Below, one piece after another: positions 44,210 to 53,842 of a stretch of DNA of 64,000 bases; position 1 is the first letter of the stretch; each line of letters starts with the position of its first letter. The position numbers and the translations under genes are program-made. The notes under the pieces are model-generated. The model was not told the origin of the DNA. It did no database searches and saw only the letters and a list, made by a program, of their open reading frames with translations. Source of the stretch: JABAAI01 sp965242745 (GTDB lineage: Bacteria > Spirochaetota > Leptospiria > Leptospirales > Leptonemataceae); assembly GCA_965242745.1 (NCBI GenBank), contig CBDETG010000034.1, forward strand, positions 35,848-99,847, in the 5' to 3' direction.

Positions 44210-45327
44210 AGAATTGCAGCAATAATATGGCATACCCTTTGTATCTCTTTTTTGGCTAGATGGCTGGCTGAGGGGAGATAAAGGCCGTGAAAAGTCAAGT
44301 TGTCTGTACAGGGATAATGTTCTGCAGCCTCAGCAAGGAAACTTAAGGATTTCTGACGATGCATTCCTGTAAATAATCTGCGGGTATCAATGGCCTCATC
44401 TTGCAGCCTGCGCATAAGCTCATCGCGTCCAATTTGCAGACGCTTGGGGTCCAAGACCACAGCATTTACCCAGTGCACATGCAGCTTGTCTTTTAGCCCA
44501 TCATTCTGAAAACTGAGTCCATCAATATGGCTCAGATACTTGCGATAAAGAGCAGCATTGCTGCGCCGCATCGAGCGGTATAGGTCTGCTTTCTCAGTTT
44601 GGGCTAATCCTATTGCAGCATGCAGGTTAGACATGCGGTAGTTAAAGCCTATGTCATCATGACGGTAGTCTCGAGCAGTATGCAAAGGGAAGCAAAGGTC
44701 CTTGTAATAACGCAGGCGCTCAGATAATACCTTGTCGTTGGTAAGACAGATGCCCCCCTCGCCTGCTGTAAGATTCTTATTAGCAAAGAAACTAAAACAT
44801 GAAATATCAGAAAAAGACCCTACTTTCCTGCCTTTGTACTCTGCGCCATGAGCCTGGGCAGCATCCTCCACGACATACAACTTATACTTAGAAGCAAGCT
44901 CCAAAATATCATCCATATCGCAGGGGAGCCCCATAATGTGTACGGGCAAAATGGCCTTAGTATGTTTCGTAATCTTTGCTTCTATTTTCGCAGGCTCTAT
45001 ATTCCAACTCAGCGGATTGACATCAACAAAAACCGGCCTGGCTCCCGTATAATGCACGGCAAAGGCCGTAGAGATCATGCTGAAGGCGGGGATAATAACC
45101 TCATCTCCCTTTCCTATTTCAAGAGTATGCAGAGCAAGGTGTAATGCTGCAGTCCCATTGCAAACAGCTACCCCATAATCCAGGCCGCAGTAGGCGGCAA
45201 AACTCTGTTCAAAGCGCTCTACAAAAGTCCCAGCAGCAGAAATCCAGGTATCCCGCACAGCTTGTGTTACATACTTCAGTTCATTGCCATGCAGACTGGG
45301 CTCACAAACAGCTAAAAATTCCTTCAT
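44197..45327 (-). CDS. DegT/DnrJ/EryC1-family PLP aminotransferase
   Basis: 376 residues. VTQAVRDTWISAAGTFVERF at the start, GVAVCNGTAALHLALHTLEI (PLP phosphate site), VEDAAQAHGAEYKGRKVGSF, the PLP lysine in SFFANKNLTAGEGG, and GFNYRMSNLHAAIGLAQTEK. These enzymes aminate nucleotide-linked keto sugars such as perosamine or bacillosamine precursors for surface glycans. The WecG-type transferase lies 3 kb away on the same strand, separated by serS and the Bdr-like pair. Confidence 0.9.
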   Translation of the reverse strand: MKEFLAVCEPSLHGNELKYVTQAVRDTWISAAGTFVERFEQSFAAYCGLDYGVAVCNGTAALHLALHTLEIGKGDEVIIPAFSMISTAFAVHYTGARPVFVDVNPLSWNIEPAKIEAKITKHTKAILPVHIMGLPCDMDDILELASKYKLYVVEDAAQAHGAEYKGRKVGSFSDISCFSFFANKNLTAGEGGICLTNDKVLSERLRYYKDLCFPLHTARDYRHDDIGFNYRMSNLHAAIGLAQTEKADLYRSMRRSNAALYRKYLSHIDGLSFQNDGLKDKLHVHWVNAVVLDPKRLQIGRDELMRRLQDEAIDTRRLFTGMHRQKSLSFLAEAAEHYPCTDNLTFHGLYLPSASHLAKKEIQRVCHIIAAILGQQ

Positions 45328-45628
45328 TTATTTCCAGCTCTTTTCGTTTCTTATCATCATAAGGAAGTGAAGACCCCATATCTTAGTCCTGTTATAGCAG
45401 CAGCCTGTCAAGGCCTTTGTCTTTCCATGCTGTATTTTTGATATTTCGATTTTTATATTGCAAAGGGCGCATATGCGCAGCACAACTCCTGTACTCTTAT
45501 CGACTCTGAAATAGGCCTTGACTTTTTTAGCTCTTGCGTACTTTCTTAAGATATACTTTTTCTCAGCTATTTCCTGCGCTTTGCAATTTTGTTTGACTCT
45601 CTCATACTGCCAAAACATAACTACAATA
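45328..45628. other. Divergent intergenic region, no feature found
   Basis: About 300 bp between the aminotransferase gene (minus) and gpmA (plus). Frames crossing it are short and unlike known proteins. Promoters for both genes should lie here, but no clear boxes stand out. Confidence 0.4.
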
Positions 45629-46321
45629 ATGTACGCTATAGCTCTTTTGCGTCATGGGGAAAGTGTCTGGAATAGTGAGAACCGCTTTACAGGCTGGGCA
45701 GATGTTCCTCTTTCTTCTCATGGAGAGCAGGAGGCGCGCGTCGCTGCCTATGCGCTTAGGGATTATGGTTTTGCTATAGATCATGCCTTTTGCTCTGTTC
45801 TCAAGCGCGCCATAAAAACGCTTTGGATTGTCCTCGAAGAGCTGGACCTATTGTGGGTCCCTACGCAAAGCGCATGGCAGCTGAATGAACGCCACTACGG
45901 CGCTTTGCAAGGCCTCAATAAATCCCAGACTGCAGAAAAATATGGCAAAGAGCAGGTGCATCTTTGGCGCCGTAGTTTTGATCATGCCCCCCCTCAAGCC
46001 CAAAGCAAGAGTGAGCATGATCCATCTCAAGACAGGCGCTATGAGCGCCTCGGCCTAAGAGAGCCCCCTCTTGGAGAGAGCCTCAAAGACACCATGCAGC
46101 GGGTTATTCCTTATTGGGAAAGCCAAATATTACCTAAAGTAAAAGAGGCAAAGAAAGTGCTTATTACAGCTCATGGCAACAGTCTGCGCGCTTTGATCAA
46201 ATATCTGGCATCTATTTCAGACGATGAGATTGCAAATACGAACATACCCACCGCAATCCCCTTTATCTGTGAGCTGGATGAGAAATTGCAAATGAGCAAA
46301 ACTGCGCCTATCTTTTCTTAA
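45629..46321 (+). CDS. gpmA: 2,3-bisphosphoglycerate-dependent phosphoglycerate mutase
   Basis: 230 residues from the ATG at 45629. The phosphohistidine motif is LLRHGESVWNSENRFTGWAD, then RAIKTLWIVLEELD, QLNERHYGALQGLNKSQTAE, the second histidine in LITAHGNSLRALIKYL and NTNIPTAIPFICEL. It interconverts 3- and 2-phosphoglycerate in glycolysis. Length is slightly below the usual 245-250, with a shorter C-terminal tail. Confidence 0.94.
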   Translation: MYAIALLRHGESVWNSENRFTGWADVPLSSHGEQEARVAAYALRDYGFAIDHAFCSVLKRAIKTLWIVLEELDLLWVPTQSAWQLNERHYGALQGLNKSQTAEKYGKEQVHLWRRSFDHAPPQAQSKSEHDPSQDRRYERLGLREPPLGESLKDTMQRVIPYWESQILPKVKEAKKVLITAHGNSLRALIKYLASISDDEIANTNIPTAIPFICELDEKLQMSKTAPIFS

Positions 46322-46348
46322 TAGCTGCTCTATTTCAATATTTTGCCT

Positions 46349-47329
46349 ATGCCTATCTATGCTGATAATTCTCTGAGCATTGGCAAGACCCCTCTGGTCT
46401 ATCTGAGACGTATTGCAGGAGGCCTCAAAGCCAAAATTGCCGCCAAGATAGAGGGACGCAATCCAGCTTATTCAGTCAAATGCCGCGTGGGGGCTGCTAT
46501 GATTTGGGATGCAGAACAGCGGGGCCTCTTAGCAAAGGGCATGGAGATTATAGAGCCCACCTCCGGCAACACTGGCATTGCCTTAGCCTTTGTTGCGGCA
46601 GCCAGAGATTACAAACTAAGCCTGACGATGCCAGAAAGCATGAGTGAGGAGCGCTGTCAGATTCTGCAGGCCTTAGGAGCTGAAATTATTTTAACGGACG
46701 CTGATCTTTACATGCAGGGGGCGATACAAGAAGCCAAAAAAAGAGTGAGCGAAGAGCCCGAACGTTACTTCATGCCCATGCAGTTTGAAAACCCCGCTAA
46801 CCCGGCAATACATGAAAGCACCACCGGCCCTGAGATATGGCGGGATAGCGATGGGACTATAGATACGCTTGTGGCTGGCATAGGTACAGGCGGTACGATA
46901 ACAGGTATTTCCCGTTACATCAAACACAAAGAGGGGAAAAATATTTCTACTGTGGGCGTAGAGCCAAGCCTTTCTCCTGTCATTTCCCAAACTCTCGCCA
47001 AAAAAACATTAACGCCTGCTTTGCATAATATCCAAGGCATAGGGGCGGGCTTTATCCCGGCAAATCTGGACCTGAGTCTTATAGACCGGGTAGAGCAGGT
47101 GAGTGATGAAGAGGCGCTGGATTGCGCCCGAAGTCTTGCAGCAAAGGAGGGGATTTTGTGCGGTATTTCCTCTGGGGCAGCAATGGCAGCAGCTCTCCGC
47201 TTGGCAAGAGAGGAAGAGCAGGCGGGGAAACTGATTGTAGTCATTTTCCCTGATATTGGAGAACGTTATCTGAGCACAGAGCTCTTCCCTGCTTTTAGGA
47301 GCAGCGCAGCTGCAAAGCTGCAGCATTAA
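46349..47329 (+). CDS. cysK: Cysteine synthase A
   Basis: 326 residues from the ATG at 46349. Start NSLSIGKTPLVYLRRI; the PLP lysine is in IEGRNPAYSVKCRVGAAM; PTSGNTGIALAFVAAA; TMPESMSEERCQILQALGAE; GIGTGGTITGISRYIK; GIGAGFIPANLDL; GISSGAAMAAALRLA. It makes cysteine from O-acetylserine and sulphide. It starts 27 bp after gpmA, so co-transcription is likely. Confidence 0.95.
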   Translation: MPIYADNSLSIGKTPLVYLRRIAGGLKAKIAAKIEGRNPAYSVKCRVGAAMIWDAEQRGLLAKGMEIIEPTSGNTGIALAFVAAARDYKLSLTMPESMSEERCQILQALGAEIILTDADLYMQGAIQEAKKRVSEEPERYFMPMQFENPANPAIHESTTGPEIWRDSDGTIDTLVAGIGTGGTITGISRYIKHKEGKNISTVGVEPSLSPVISQTLAKKTLTPALHNIQGIGAGFIPANLDLSLIDRVEQVSDEEALDCARSLAAKEGILCGISSGAAMAAALRLAREEEQAGKLIVVIFPDIGERYLSTELFPAFRSSAAAKLQH

Positions 47330-47413
47330 TCGAAAAAATACAGACCTGCCCTTGTCTTCATGCTTAGCAAGAGCTTAAGAAGGAGCTGCGTTCAAAAGCA
47401 GCAATACAGAATT

Positions 47414-49159
47414 ATGAAAGAGCCTCCCGCTTTGATTTTCGCGGCAGCTTGTATCTTCTCCTGCTTCTTGTATGAGGCAGGGCTTTGGGCGCAGCAAGCC
47501 GCACAAAATTCTTCCCGCCCTTCTGCTGGCAAAAGTATTGACTTATCAGAACTAAAAAGCAAGCGCATAAGATTCCAAAGTTACAAAGGCGGCTATGCCT
47601 CTGCCCAAAGAAAAGACATGGACCGAAGGACAGGCCAAAGCTTGGCGCGCCAGGTGCAAAGGAAAGCTTACGCATCCCATAGAGGCCTTTCTATAAAGCG
47701 TGTTTTTGGAGCAAATGACAAGGGGCTTGGCGCAGATATATTGCAAATCAATTCCAAAGCGCAATTCAAGCATATCAACAGCATCAAACGTATCCTCCGT
47801 GCTTATCTCCAAAAACTCTTCTCCTTCTCCTCACAAGATGCTGCCCTGCTCAGCTCTTTTATTCTTTATTACAATGCGCAAAACCGTAATAATATAGACG
47901 CCTTGCGCTCTCGTTATTCTTCAGCTCTTATCCAAGCCTTAGAGGCAGATAAGCTTGGGATTGACATTCACTACAAAAATTGGCCCGGGCAGAGCCAAAT
48001 CCTTATCCCTTTACGTAAGAAGGCGCTCAAGCAGCATGAGCCCGATTTTAGTCTAGAAGAGTTGTACAGTGGGCTTGTCGCCCCGACCCATAGCTTGGAG
48101 GAGCAAAAGCAGTTTTGGGACACGGCAAAGAGGCATCATCAAAAGGAGGCAAAAGAGCTCCAAGCCCAAGCCAGCAGTCTAGCAGAGCAGCATAGGGCCT
48201 TAGCTAAAAAGCGCAGGCAAAATGCAAAAAAGCAGAAAGCCTTGGAAAAGCTGCACATGGAACTTCAGGGCCAAGCTTCTACAGATATCGCAAGTATGCA
48301 AAAAAAGCAAAAGAAGATAGCAAAAGACAGGCAAGGGCTGCTCGAAGAAGCAGAGGAGATAGCAAGAAAGCAGCAGAAATTAAAGGCAGCTGTAGCAGCA
48401 AATCTGAGAGCTGCTAGAAGCAGCCAAGAACAAAGGCAAAATCTGTCCCTACAAATGCAAAACGAGAGCGCCCTTGCTTTTTTAGGGAAGCCCTTTGCCA
48501 TGCAAGACAATGGCCAAAAAAATATAGGACAGGCTTCTGGCTTGGCTTCTGAGTTTCTTGGCTCCAAACTCTTCTTTCTCAGAACCTTGCGAAAAAAGAA
48601 GCGGGGCCACTATCAAAATCAGCTTTGGTATTTAGACCTTGCTAAAAAGAATACCTTAGTACGCGGGGACTTTGATCAAATCTGCAGCCCTCACTTTCTC
48701 TTGATAGATTCTCAGGGCGTCCTTGTAAGCGCTTACAATGTACAAGGCAAAAAGGGCGGTAGTTTTCTTTCTTCAGGCAAAGAAAAGAACAGAGCTGAGC
48801 ATCATGCAAACAAACATTATCTTATATTGCTAGATGAGGATAACCTGCGCCCTATAGCGCAAAGCAAGCTTGCAGTGTACTGGCGCACTCCCTTCAAGCA
48901 AAAGAACCAGCATATCTATGCCTTTGTAGAAGAAGGGAAGGATTACTATCTTGGACGCTTTTCTTTAGGTCTTGCTCTCGAAAAAAAGAGTAAGGCAAAG
49001 ATCAATCCTTATGCGGAGATTTCTTTTTACAAAAAGCGAATCTATTTGATTGGGAAAGTGGCTGCCAGCAGAGGTCCTACAAGCATTCATATTTTACGCG
49101 AGCAGGACCTAAGCAGCATAGAAAAGATAGAGTCTCCGCGCTTGGCTGAATATCCTTGA
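47414..49159 (+). CDS. P83/100-family protein
   Basis: 581 residues from the ATG at 47414, with a signal peptide (ALIFAAACIFSCFLYEAGLW). The N-terminal domain includes ADILQINSKAQFKHINSIKR and YYNAQNRNNIDALRSRYSSA. The centre (about 215-350) is a long Lys/Gln/Ala-rich coiled coil, and the C-terminal domain has FFLRTLRKKKRGHYQNQLWY, HYLILLDEDNLRPIAQSKLA and YAEISFYKKRIYLIGKV. This layout is that of Borrelia P83/100 and its treponemal homologues, large periplasmic or envelope antigens of unknown function. It supports the spirochaete assignment. Confidence 0.87.
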   Translation: MKEPPALIFAAACIFSCFLYEAGLWAQQAAQNSSRPSAGKSIDLSELKSKRIRFQSYKGGYASAQRKDMDRRTGQSLARQVQRKAYASHRGLSIKRVFGANDKGLGADILQINSKAQFKHINSIKRILRAYLQKLFSFSSQDAALLSSFILYYNAQNRNNIDALRSRYSSALIQALEADKLGIDIHYKNWPGQSQILIPLRKKALKQHEPDFSLEELYSGLVAPTHSLEEQKQFWDTAKRHHQKEAKELQAQASSLAEQHRALAKKRRQNAKKQKALEKLHMELQGQASTDIASMQKKQKKIAKDRQGLLEEAEEIARKQQKLKAAVAANLRAARSSQEQRQNLSLQMQNESALAFLGKPFAMQDNGQKNIGQASGLASEFLGSKLFFLRTLRKKKRGHYQNQLWYLDLAKKNTLVRGDFDQICSPHFLLIDSQGVLVSAYNVQGKKGGSFLSSGKEKNRAEHHANKHYLILLDEDNLRPIAQSKLAVYWRTPFKQKNQHIYAFVEEGKDYYLGRFSLGLALEKKSKAKINPYAEISFYKKRIYLIGKVAASRGPTSIHILREQDLSSIEKIESPRLAEYP

Positions 49160-49326
49160 ATTGGAGCGGCTGTCAGGCCTGCGCCTGTGCGCAAGTTCTT
49201 CAACTTTCGGGAACTATATACTTGAGCGCACCAAGTGAGGATGATGTTGTTTAGATAAAAAATAGGGAAACAAGATGGCAATATGAGACCTATTTATTTG
49301 TATAGCTTTTTTTCGTTTTTTTGTAT

Positions 49327-49354
49327 TTGACAATTTCTGGCAGGGGTTTATTTT
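49327..49354 (+). promoter_or_regulatory. Sigma-70-type promoter for the island
   Basis: TTGACA at 49327-49332 and TATTTT at 49349-49354 with a 16-bp spacer, about 50 bp before the first island gene. Confidence 0.5.
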
Positions 49355-49404
49355 TATGGTTTGAGGATGAGTAGACAAGGTTGGGCTTTTTTTGATTTGT
49401 TTAT

Positions 49405-50277
49405 ATGACTACTTCTAAGGGCGGTAAAGAATATTCCGTCAAATATAATAAAAATGAGTATGATTTAATAAACTACAATGCGCCTATTCTTGAGGAATAC
49501 TTTGATACTTTGCTATCTGTCATTGAAAATCGTGAAAGTAAAAAAAAGAATTGCTTACTTATATTAACAACTCATGGCGGTTCTCCCCATATTGCATATA
49601 AAATAGCGAGGTTATTGAAAAATATATATGGTAAGTTTTACATAATTATCTTATCAAGTTGTAAAAGTGCAGGCACTATTGTAGCAATAGGCGCTGATAC
49701 AATTATATTTGATAGGAATAGGGGAGCGCTCGGCCCTATAGATGTGCAAATACTCAAGCGAGATGAAGACCCTCTTAAAGAAGAGCGTCAATCTGGTTTA
49801 GATTTGTTTCAAGGACTTACTGCTTTTAGAGAAGAGGCTTCCAGAGGATTTATTCAATTTTTAGGAGATGTTATCACAAACACTCCAGTTTTGAATTTTT
49901 TGTCGCCAAAAAATATTGTAGAGATTTCTTCATCTCTAGCCAGTTCTCTTTTTTCTCCAATAAGTTCAAAGTTAGATGTCACACAATTAGGAAAATATTA
50001 TAGAGCTATCTTTATTGCAAAGCGATATTCTAAAATGCTGGAGCCGGTAAATATCGATGACAAATCTATAGACCGTTTAATTAATCTTTATCCAGATCAT
50101 AATTTTGTTATAGATTACATTGAATCTAAACATTTATTTAAGAAAGTTCATCATTTAGAAGAAGTATTTACCGCATCGGAGATTAGCGCTATATTGGAAA
50201 AATATGACACAGAAAAAATAAAAATTGTAGATACAGAGAAGCAAGAAAAGAAAGAAGGTGAAAAAAATGGAAACTAA
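49405..50277 (+). CDS. SDH_sah-type serine protease (ClpP/SppA fold)
   Basis: 290 residues. CLLILTTHGGSPHIAYKIAR gives the oxyanion-type glycine loop, YIIILSSCKSAGTIVAIGAD contains the likely nucleophilic Ser (SAGT), and FDRNRGALGPIDVQI is the conserved block after it. These blocks are those of the serine dehydrogenase proteinase family, related to SppA and ClpP. No membrane helix is obvious, so it is probably cytoplasmic. The lysine/glutamate-rich end overlaps the next short gene by 11 bp. As first gene of the island it may control the downstream enzymes or act as an effector; this is inference. Confidence 0.8.
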   Translation: MTTSKGGKEYSVKYNKNEYDLINYNAPILEEYFDTLLSVIENRESKKKNCLLILTTHGGSPHIAYKIARLLKNIYGKFYIIILSSCKSAGTIVAIGADTIIFDRNRGALGPIDVQILKRDEDPLKEERQSGLDLFQGLTAFREEASRGFIQFLGDVITNTPVLNFLSPKNIVEISSSLASSLFSPISSKLDVTQLGKYYRAIFIAKRYSKMLEPVNIDDKSIDRLINLYPDHNFVIDYIESKHLFKKVHHLEEVFTASEISAILEKYDTEKIKIVDTEKQEKKEGEKNGN

Positions 50278-50419
50278 AGATTTATGGCTTAAAAAGATAA
50301 AAGCAGAAAAGCTGGACGAAGGAAACGTTAAGGTGGACTTAACCGAGATGGATAGAATGGTAAGTGAAGTGTATCAAATTGTGCAAAAAAATTTCGAAGA
50401 CACAGCTAATATCAAATAA
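50267..50419 (+). CDS. 50-residue partner overlapping the SDH-type protease gene
   Basis: ATG at 50267 sits inside the end of the protease gene and follows a GAAGGTG ribosome site. The protein (METKDLWLKKIKAEKLDEGN to FEDTANIK) is charged and probably helical. No family recognised. The overlap and the ribosome site argue that it is translated with the protease. Confidence 0.6.
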   Translation: METKDLWLKKIKAEKLDEGNVKVDLTEMDRMVSEVYQIVQKNFEDTANIK

Positions 50420-50465
50420 AAATACTTGGCAACACCAAATAGTATGGTCATATAGTTATATAAAT

Positions 50466-50567
50466 ATGACCTTAAAAAAATTTCAACAAAAATTCTCTAC
50501 AGAAGGGGCATGTATTGCCTTCCTAAACGAAGTCTACGGCTTAAATTGCTGTCAAAAGCGGGCATGA
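50466..50567 (+). pseudogene. IS1595-type transposase N-terminal remnant
   Basis: The frame from the ATG at 50466 reads MTLKKFQQKFSTEGACIAFL then NEVYG, like the opening of IS1595-family transposases (FQKKFPTEEACLEYL pattern before the zinc ribbon). It stops after 33 residues, just where the zinc-binding cysteines would begin (NCCQKRA). It lies between the protease pair and the methylase array. Confidence 0.55.
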
Positions 50568-50617
50568 AAAGACTTTCATCCCCCTTCCCTAAAAGAAGTA
50601 ATTAAGAAATAGGGGAC

Positions 50618-51691
50618 ATGGCAAAAGTATTACATTCCGCCAAAAAAGCCAAAGAAGATGAGTTTTATACTCAGCGGCGGGACATTGACGCTGAAATGCC
50701 TCATTACAAAAAACACTTTAAGGACAAAGTGGTGTATTGTAATTGCGATGACCCAGAGATTAGCGAGTTCTTCAAGTATTTCTGCAAGCAATTTAAGGAG
50801 CTTGGGCTTAAGAAACTTATCAGTACCTGCTACAAGAACGACAGCAGAGATTTGTTTTCAAGGAATGATGCAGAAAAATCGATTCACATTGCATATACGG
50901 GCGATAAGAAAAGCGCCAAGATACAAGGCCTGAAAGGAGATGGAGACTTTCGCAGTAAAGAATGTATTGAGCTTCTTAAAACTGCGGATATTGTTGTCAC
51001 GAATCCCCCCTTTAGCTTGTTTCGGCCTTATCTTTCTCAGTTGATACAATACAAAAAGAAATTTCTGATCATAGGGAACATGAATGCGATACAGATGAAA
51101 GAGATTTTTCCTTTAATTATGGCGGGGAAAATGTGGCTAGGGCATAATAGTGGAAACATGATTTTCAAAGTGCCGGATTATTATCCCCCTAGAAAGAGCC
51201 GCTTCTGGATGGATGAGACAGGGCAGAAATGGAGAAGCATGGGGAATACCTGCTGGTTTACCAATCTTGATTTGAAAAAACGCCATATCAATTTAGACCC
51301 CTATAAAACATATAACAAGAAAGATTATCCCAAGTATGATAACTATGACGCTATTGAGGTCAGCACGGTCAAAGACATTCCTTGTGACTATGATGGCGTT
51401 ATGGGAGTGCCTTTAACTTTTCTGGAAAAACACAATCCTGATGAATTTGAAATTCTTGGCTGTACTCAAAGAGGCTGCCATGATAAAGTTCCTGACACTA
51501 AGAAATACGATAGTTATTGGGAGATGAGACAGGATGGAACTAAAACAGGGAGCTCAGGAGGCAAGACAAATGAAAACGCAAACGTAGTTGCTAATGATGG
51601 AGAGAAAAACTATTTTACTGATGGCAAGAGAGTAATTCAATCCAAATATGGACGAATCTTCATCCGCAACAAGAGAATACATAAAAGTTAA
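50618..51691 (+). CDS. EcoRI-type adenine DNA methyltransferase, array gene 1
   Basis: 357 residues. MAKVLHSAKKAKEDEFYTQ, then KDKVVYCNCDDPEISEFFKY, LKKLISTCYKN, the catalytic motif VVTNPPFSLFRPYL and KKKFLIIGNMNAI match M.EcoRI closely in order and spacing. The second half (from about residue 200) carries the variable part. M.EcoRI methylates the inner adenine of GAATTC; the target here is unknown. The array continues with two more copies on the same strand. Its start is preceded by AATTAAGAAATAGGGGACAT, which recurs before the other copies. Confidence 0.9.
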   Translation: MAKVLHSAKKAKEDEFYTQRRDIDAEMPHYKKHFKDKVVYCNCDDPEISEFFKYFCKQFKELGLKKLISTCYKNDSRDLFSRNDAEKSIHIAYTGDKKSAKIQGLKGDGDFRSKECIELLKTADIVVTNPPFSLFRPYLSQLIQYKKKFLIIGNMNAIQMKEIFPLIMAGKMWLGHNSGNMIFKVPDYYPPRKSRFWMDETGQKWRSMGNTCWFTNLDLKKRHINLDPYKTYNKKDYPKYDNYDAIEVSTVKDIPCDYDGVMGVPLTFLEKHNPDEFEILGCTQRGCHDKVPDTKKYDSYWEMRQDGTKTGSSGGKTNENANVVANDGEKNYFTDGKRVIQSKYGRIFIRNKRIHKS

Positions 51692-51756
51692 TTTTGGAAA
51701 TCATCAAAAAACAAATCAAGAAATAGAGGACATGGCAAAAGTATTACATTCCGCCA
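51692..51756 (+). repeat. Duplication junction before array genes 2 and 3
   Basis: After gene 1 come GGAAATCATCAAAAAACAAA and AATAGAGGACATGGCAAAAG; after gene 2 (52771-52834) the same two pieces recur. The first piece matches the start of the nuclease gene at 53842, and the second matches the start of gene 1 (50618). Each junction thus joins the beginning of the nuclease gene to the beginning of the methylase gene. At 51732 and 52810 this leaves an out-of-frame 20-codon leader (MAKVLHSANESVKK, then YKPSPS) overlapping the true methylase start. Confidence 0.8.
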
Positions 51757-52770
51757 ATGAAAGCGTCAAAAAATACAAACCTTCGCCAAGCTAGCAAGAA
51801 TAAAGCTGATGAGTTTTACACTCAACTAAATATAATTGAAGATGAAATGAAGCACTACAAAACCTTATTCAAAGCTAAAGTGGTGTATTGTAATTGTGAC
51901 GACCCAAGAATATCGAAATTCTTTGAGTATTTTAGCGAACACTTTGAAGAATTGAGGCTCAAAAAACTAATTACGACCTGCTATAAAAATAGCAATATGG
52001 ATTTATTTAGCCGGCACAATGAAGAGAGGGCTGTTTATCTGGAATATGAAGGTGATAAAAACAAAAATAAAAAAGTGGATGATAACGAGATCGAAGTGAA
52101 ACAATTAAAAGGCGACGGCGATTTTCGCAGCCCTGAGTGTATCGCTATGTTACAACAGTCTGATATTGTTGTCACAAATCCGCCTTTTAGCTTGTTTCGA
52201 GAATATGTTGCTCAGTTGGTAAAATATAAAAAAAAGTTTCTCATCATAGGAAATAAAAATGCCATTACCTACAAAGAAATATTCAGCCTGATCAAGAGTG
52301 AAAAACTGTGGATTGGCAATACATCGATGAGCAAAGACATGTTTTTTGATGTACCTGAAAGCTACGCCAGAGATATTGTCGAGACAAAAAAGGAAGGGAG
52401 CGCTTACAGGTTTATTGATGGTATTGTAAAGGCCAGGTCGCAAAGCATCTGGTTTACCAACCTGGATCATGTAAAACGTCATGAGGATTTCATTCTATAC
52501 AAAAACTACACGCCGGAAGAATACCCCCACTATGACAACTACAATGCCATAAATGTGGATAAGACCCATGAAATTCCTAAAGACTATGACGGATATATGG
52601 GAGTGCCTATATCATTTCTTGACAAGTACAATCCTAAGCAATTTGAAATTCTTGGTATAGATCGACCTCTCATAACTCAGCTAACAGGCAAGCAGAGTAG
52701 ATTTAAGATCAAAGGCAAAGAGATTTATGCTCGCATAGTTATCCGCAACAAGAGAATAAATAAAAGTTAA
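51757..52770 (+). CDS. EcoRI-type adenine DNA methyltransferase, array gene 2
   Basis: 337 residues from the ATG at 51757. KNKADEFYTQLNIIEDEMKH, VVYCNCDDPRISKFFEYF, VVTNPPFSLFREYV and KKKFLIIGNKNAITYKEIF are the shared blocks. The first ~190 residues are almost identical to gene 3, after which the two differ (this copy: LWIGNTSMSKDMFFDVPESY). It has about 10 extra residues (GDKNKNKKVDDNEIEVKQLK) compared with gene 1. The start overlaps, out of frame, a duplicated scrap of the gene 1 beginning. Confidence 0.9.
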   Translation: MKASKNTNLRQASKNKADEFYTQLNIIEDEMKHYKTLFKAKVVYCNCDDPRISKFFEYFSEHFEELRLKKLITTCYKNSNMDLFSRHNEERAVYLEYEGDKNKNKKVDDNEIEVKQLKGDGDFRSPECIAMLQQSDIVVTNPPFSLFREYVAQLVKYKKKFLIIGNKNAITYKEIFSLIKSEKLWIGNTSMSKDMFFDVPESYARDIVETKKEGSAYRFIDGIVKARSQSIWFTNLDHVKRHEDFILYKNYTPEEYPHYDNYNAINVDKTHEIPKDYDGYMGVPISFLDKYNPKQFEILGIDRPLITQLTGKQSRFKIKGKEIYARIVIRNKRINKS

Positions 52771-52834
52771 TTTTGGAAATCGTCAAAAAACAAATCAAGA
52801 ATAGAGGACATGGCAAAAGTATTACATTCCGCCA

Positions 52835-53842
52835 ATGAAAGCGTCAAAAAATACAAACCTTCGCCAAGCTAGCAAGAATAAAGCTGATGAGTTTTACACT
52901 CAACTAAATATAATTGAAGATGAAATGAAGCACTACAAAACCTTATTCAAAGCTAAGGTGGTGTATTGCAATTGTGACGACCCAAGAATATCGAAATTCT
53001 TTGAGTATTTTAGCGAACACTTTGAAGAATTGAGGCTCAAAAAACTAATTACTACCTGCTATAAAAATAGCAATATGGATTTATTTAGCCGGCACAATGA
53101 AGAGAGGGCTGTTTATCTGGAATATGAAGGTGATAAAAACAAAAATAAAAAAGTGGATGATAACGAGATCGAAGTGAAACAATTAAAAGGCGACGGCGAT
53201 TTTCGCAGCCCTGAGTGTATCGCTATGTTACAACAGTCTGATATTGTTGTCACAAATCCGCCTTTTAGCTTGTTTCGAGAATATGTCGCTCAGTTGGTAA
53301 AATATAAAAAAAAGTTTCTCATCATAGGAAATGTGAATGCAATAACCTATAAAGAAATTTTTACTTTGATAAAAGCCAATAAGATTTGGCTCGGCCCTAG
53401 TATATCAAGTGGGGATAGGGAGTTTGGAGTGCCTGATTCCTACCCATTGACAGCAGCTTCGTGTCGCATTGATGAAAAAGGAAATAAATTTGTGAGGGTC
53501 AAGGGCGTTAGATGGTGGACTAATTTAGACCATAAGAGGAGGCATGAGAAATTAGAAATAGTTGCAAAATATAACAAAGAAGATTATCCTAAATATGATA
53601 ACTATAACGCTATCAATGTAGATTATACAAAAGACATCCCTTGTGATTACAAAGGATATATGGGAGTGCCCATAACATTTCTTGACAAGTACAATCCTAA
53701 GCAATTCAAATTACATGGGATTATGAATACAGGTGAAGTTAATGAAGGAATCCGACACAAGAACACAAAACATGGAAGGCCGTTAGTAAAAGGAAAGGAA
53801 AAGTACTTGAGAGTTTTAATCACAAATAGGAATTTAAAATAG
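52835..53842 (+). CDS. EcoRI-type adenine DNA methyltransferase, array gene 3
   Basis: 335 residues. Identical to gene 2 up to about residue 165-190, then diverging through the recognition part (IWLGPSISSGDREFGVPDSY, WWTNLDHKRRHEKLEIVAKY). The stop TAG overlaps the GTG of the next gene (TAGTG), which ties it to the nuclease. Motif IV is NPPF as in the other copies. Confidence 0.9.
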   Translation: MKASKNTNLRQASKNKADEFYTQLNIIEDEMKHYKTLFKAKVVYCNCDDPRISKFFEYFSEHFEELRLKKLITTCYKNSNMDLFSRHNEERAVYLEYEGDKNKNKKVDDNEIEVKQLKGDGDFRSPECIAMLQQSDIVVTNPPFSLFREYVAQLVKYKKKFLIIGNVNAITYKEIFTLIKANKIWLGPSISSGDREFGVPDSYPLTAASCRIDEKGNKFVRVKGVRWWTNLDHKRRHEKLEIVAKYNKEDYPKYDNYNAINVDYTKDIPCDYKGYMGVPITFLDKYNPKQFKLHGIMNTGEVNEGIRHKNTKHGRPLVKGKEKYLRVLITNRNLK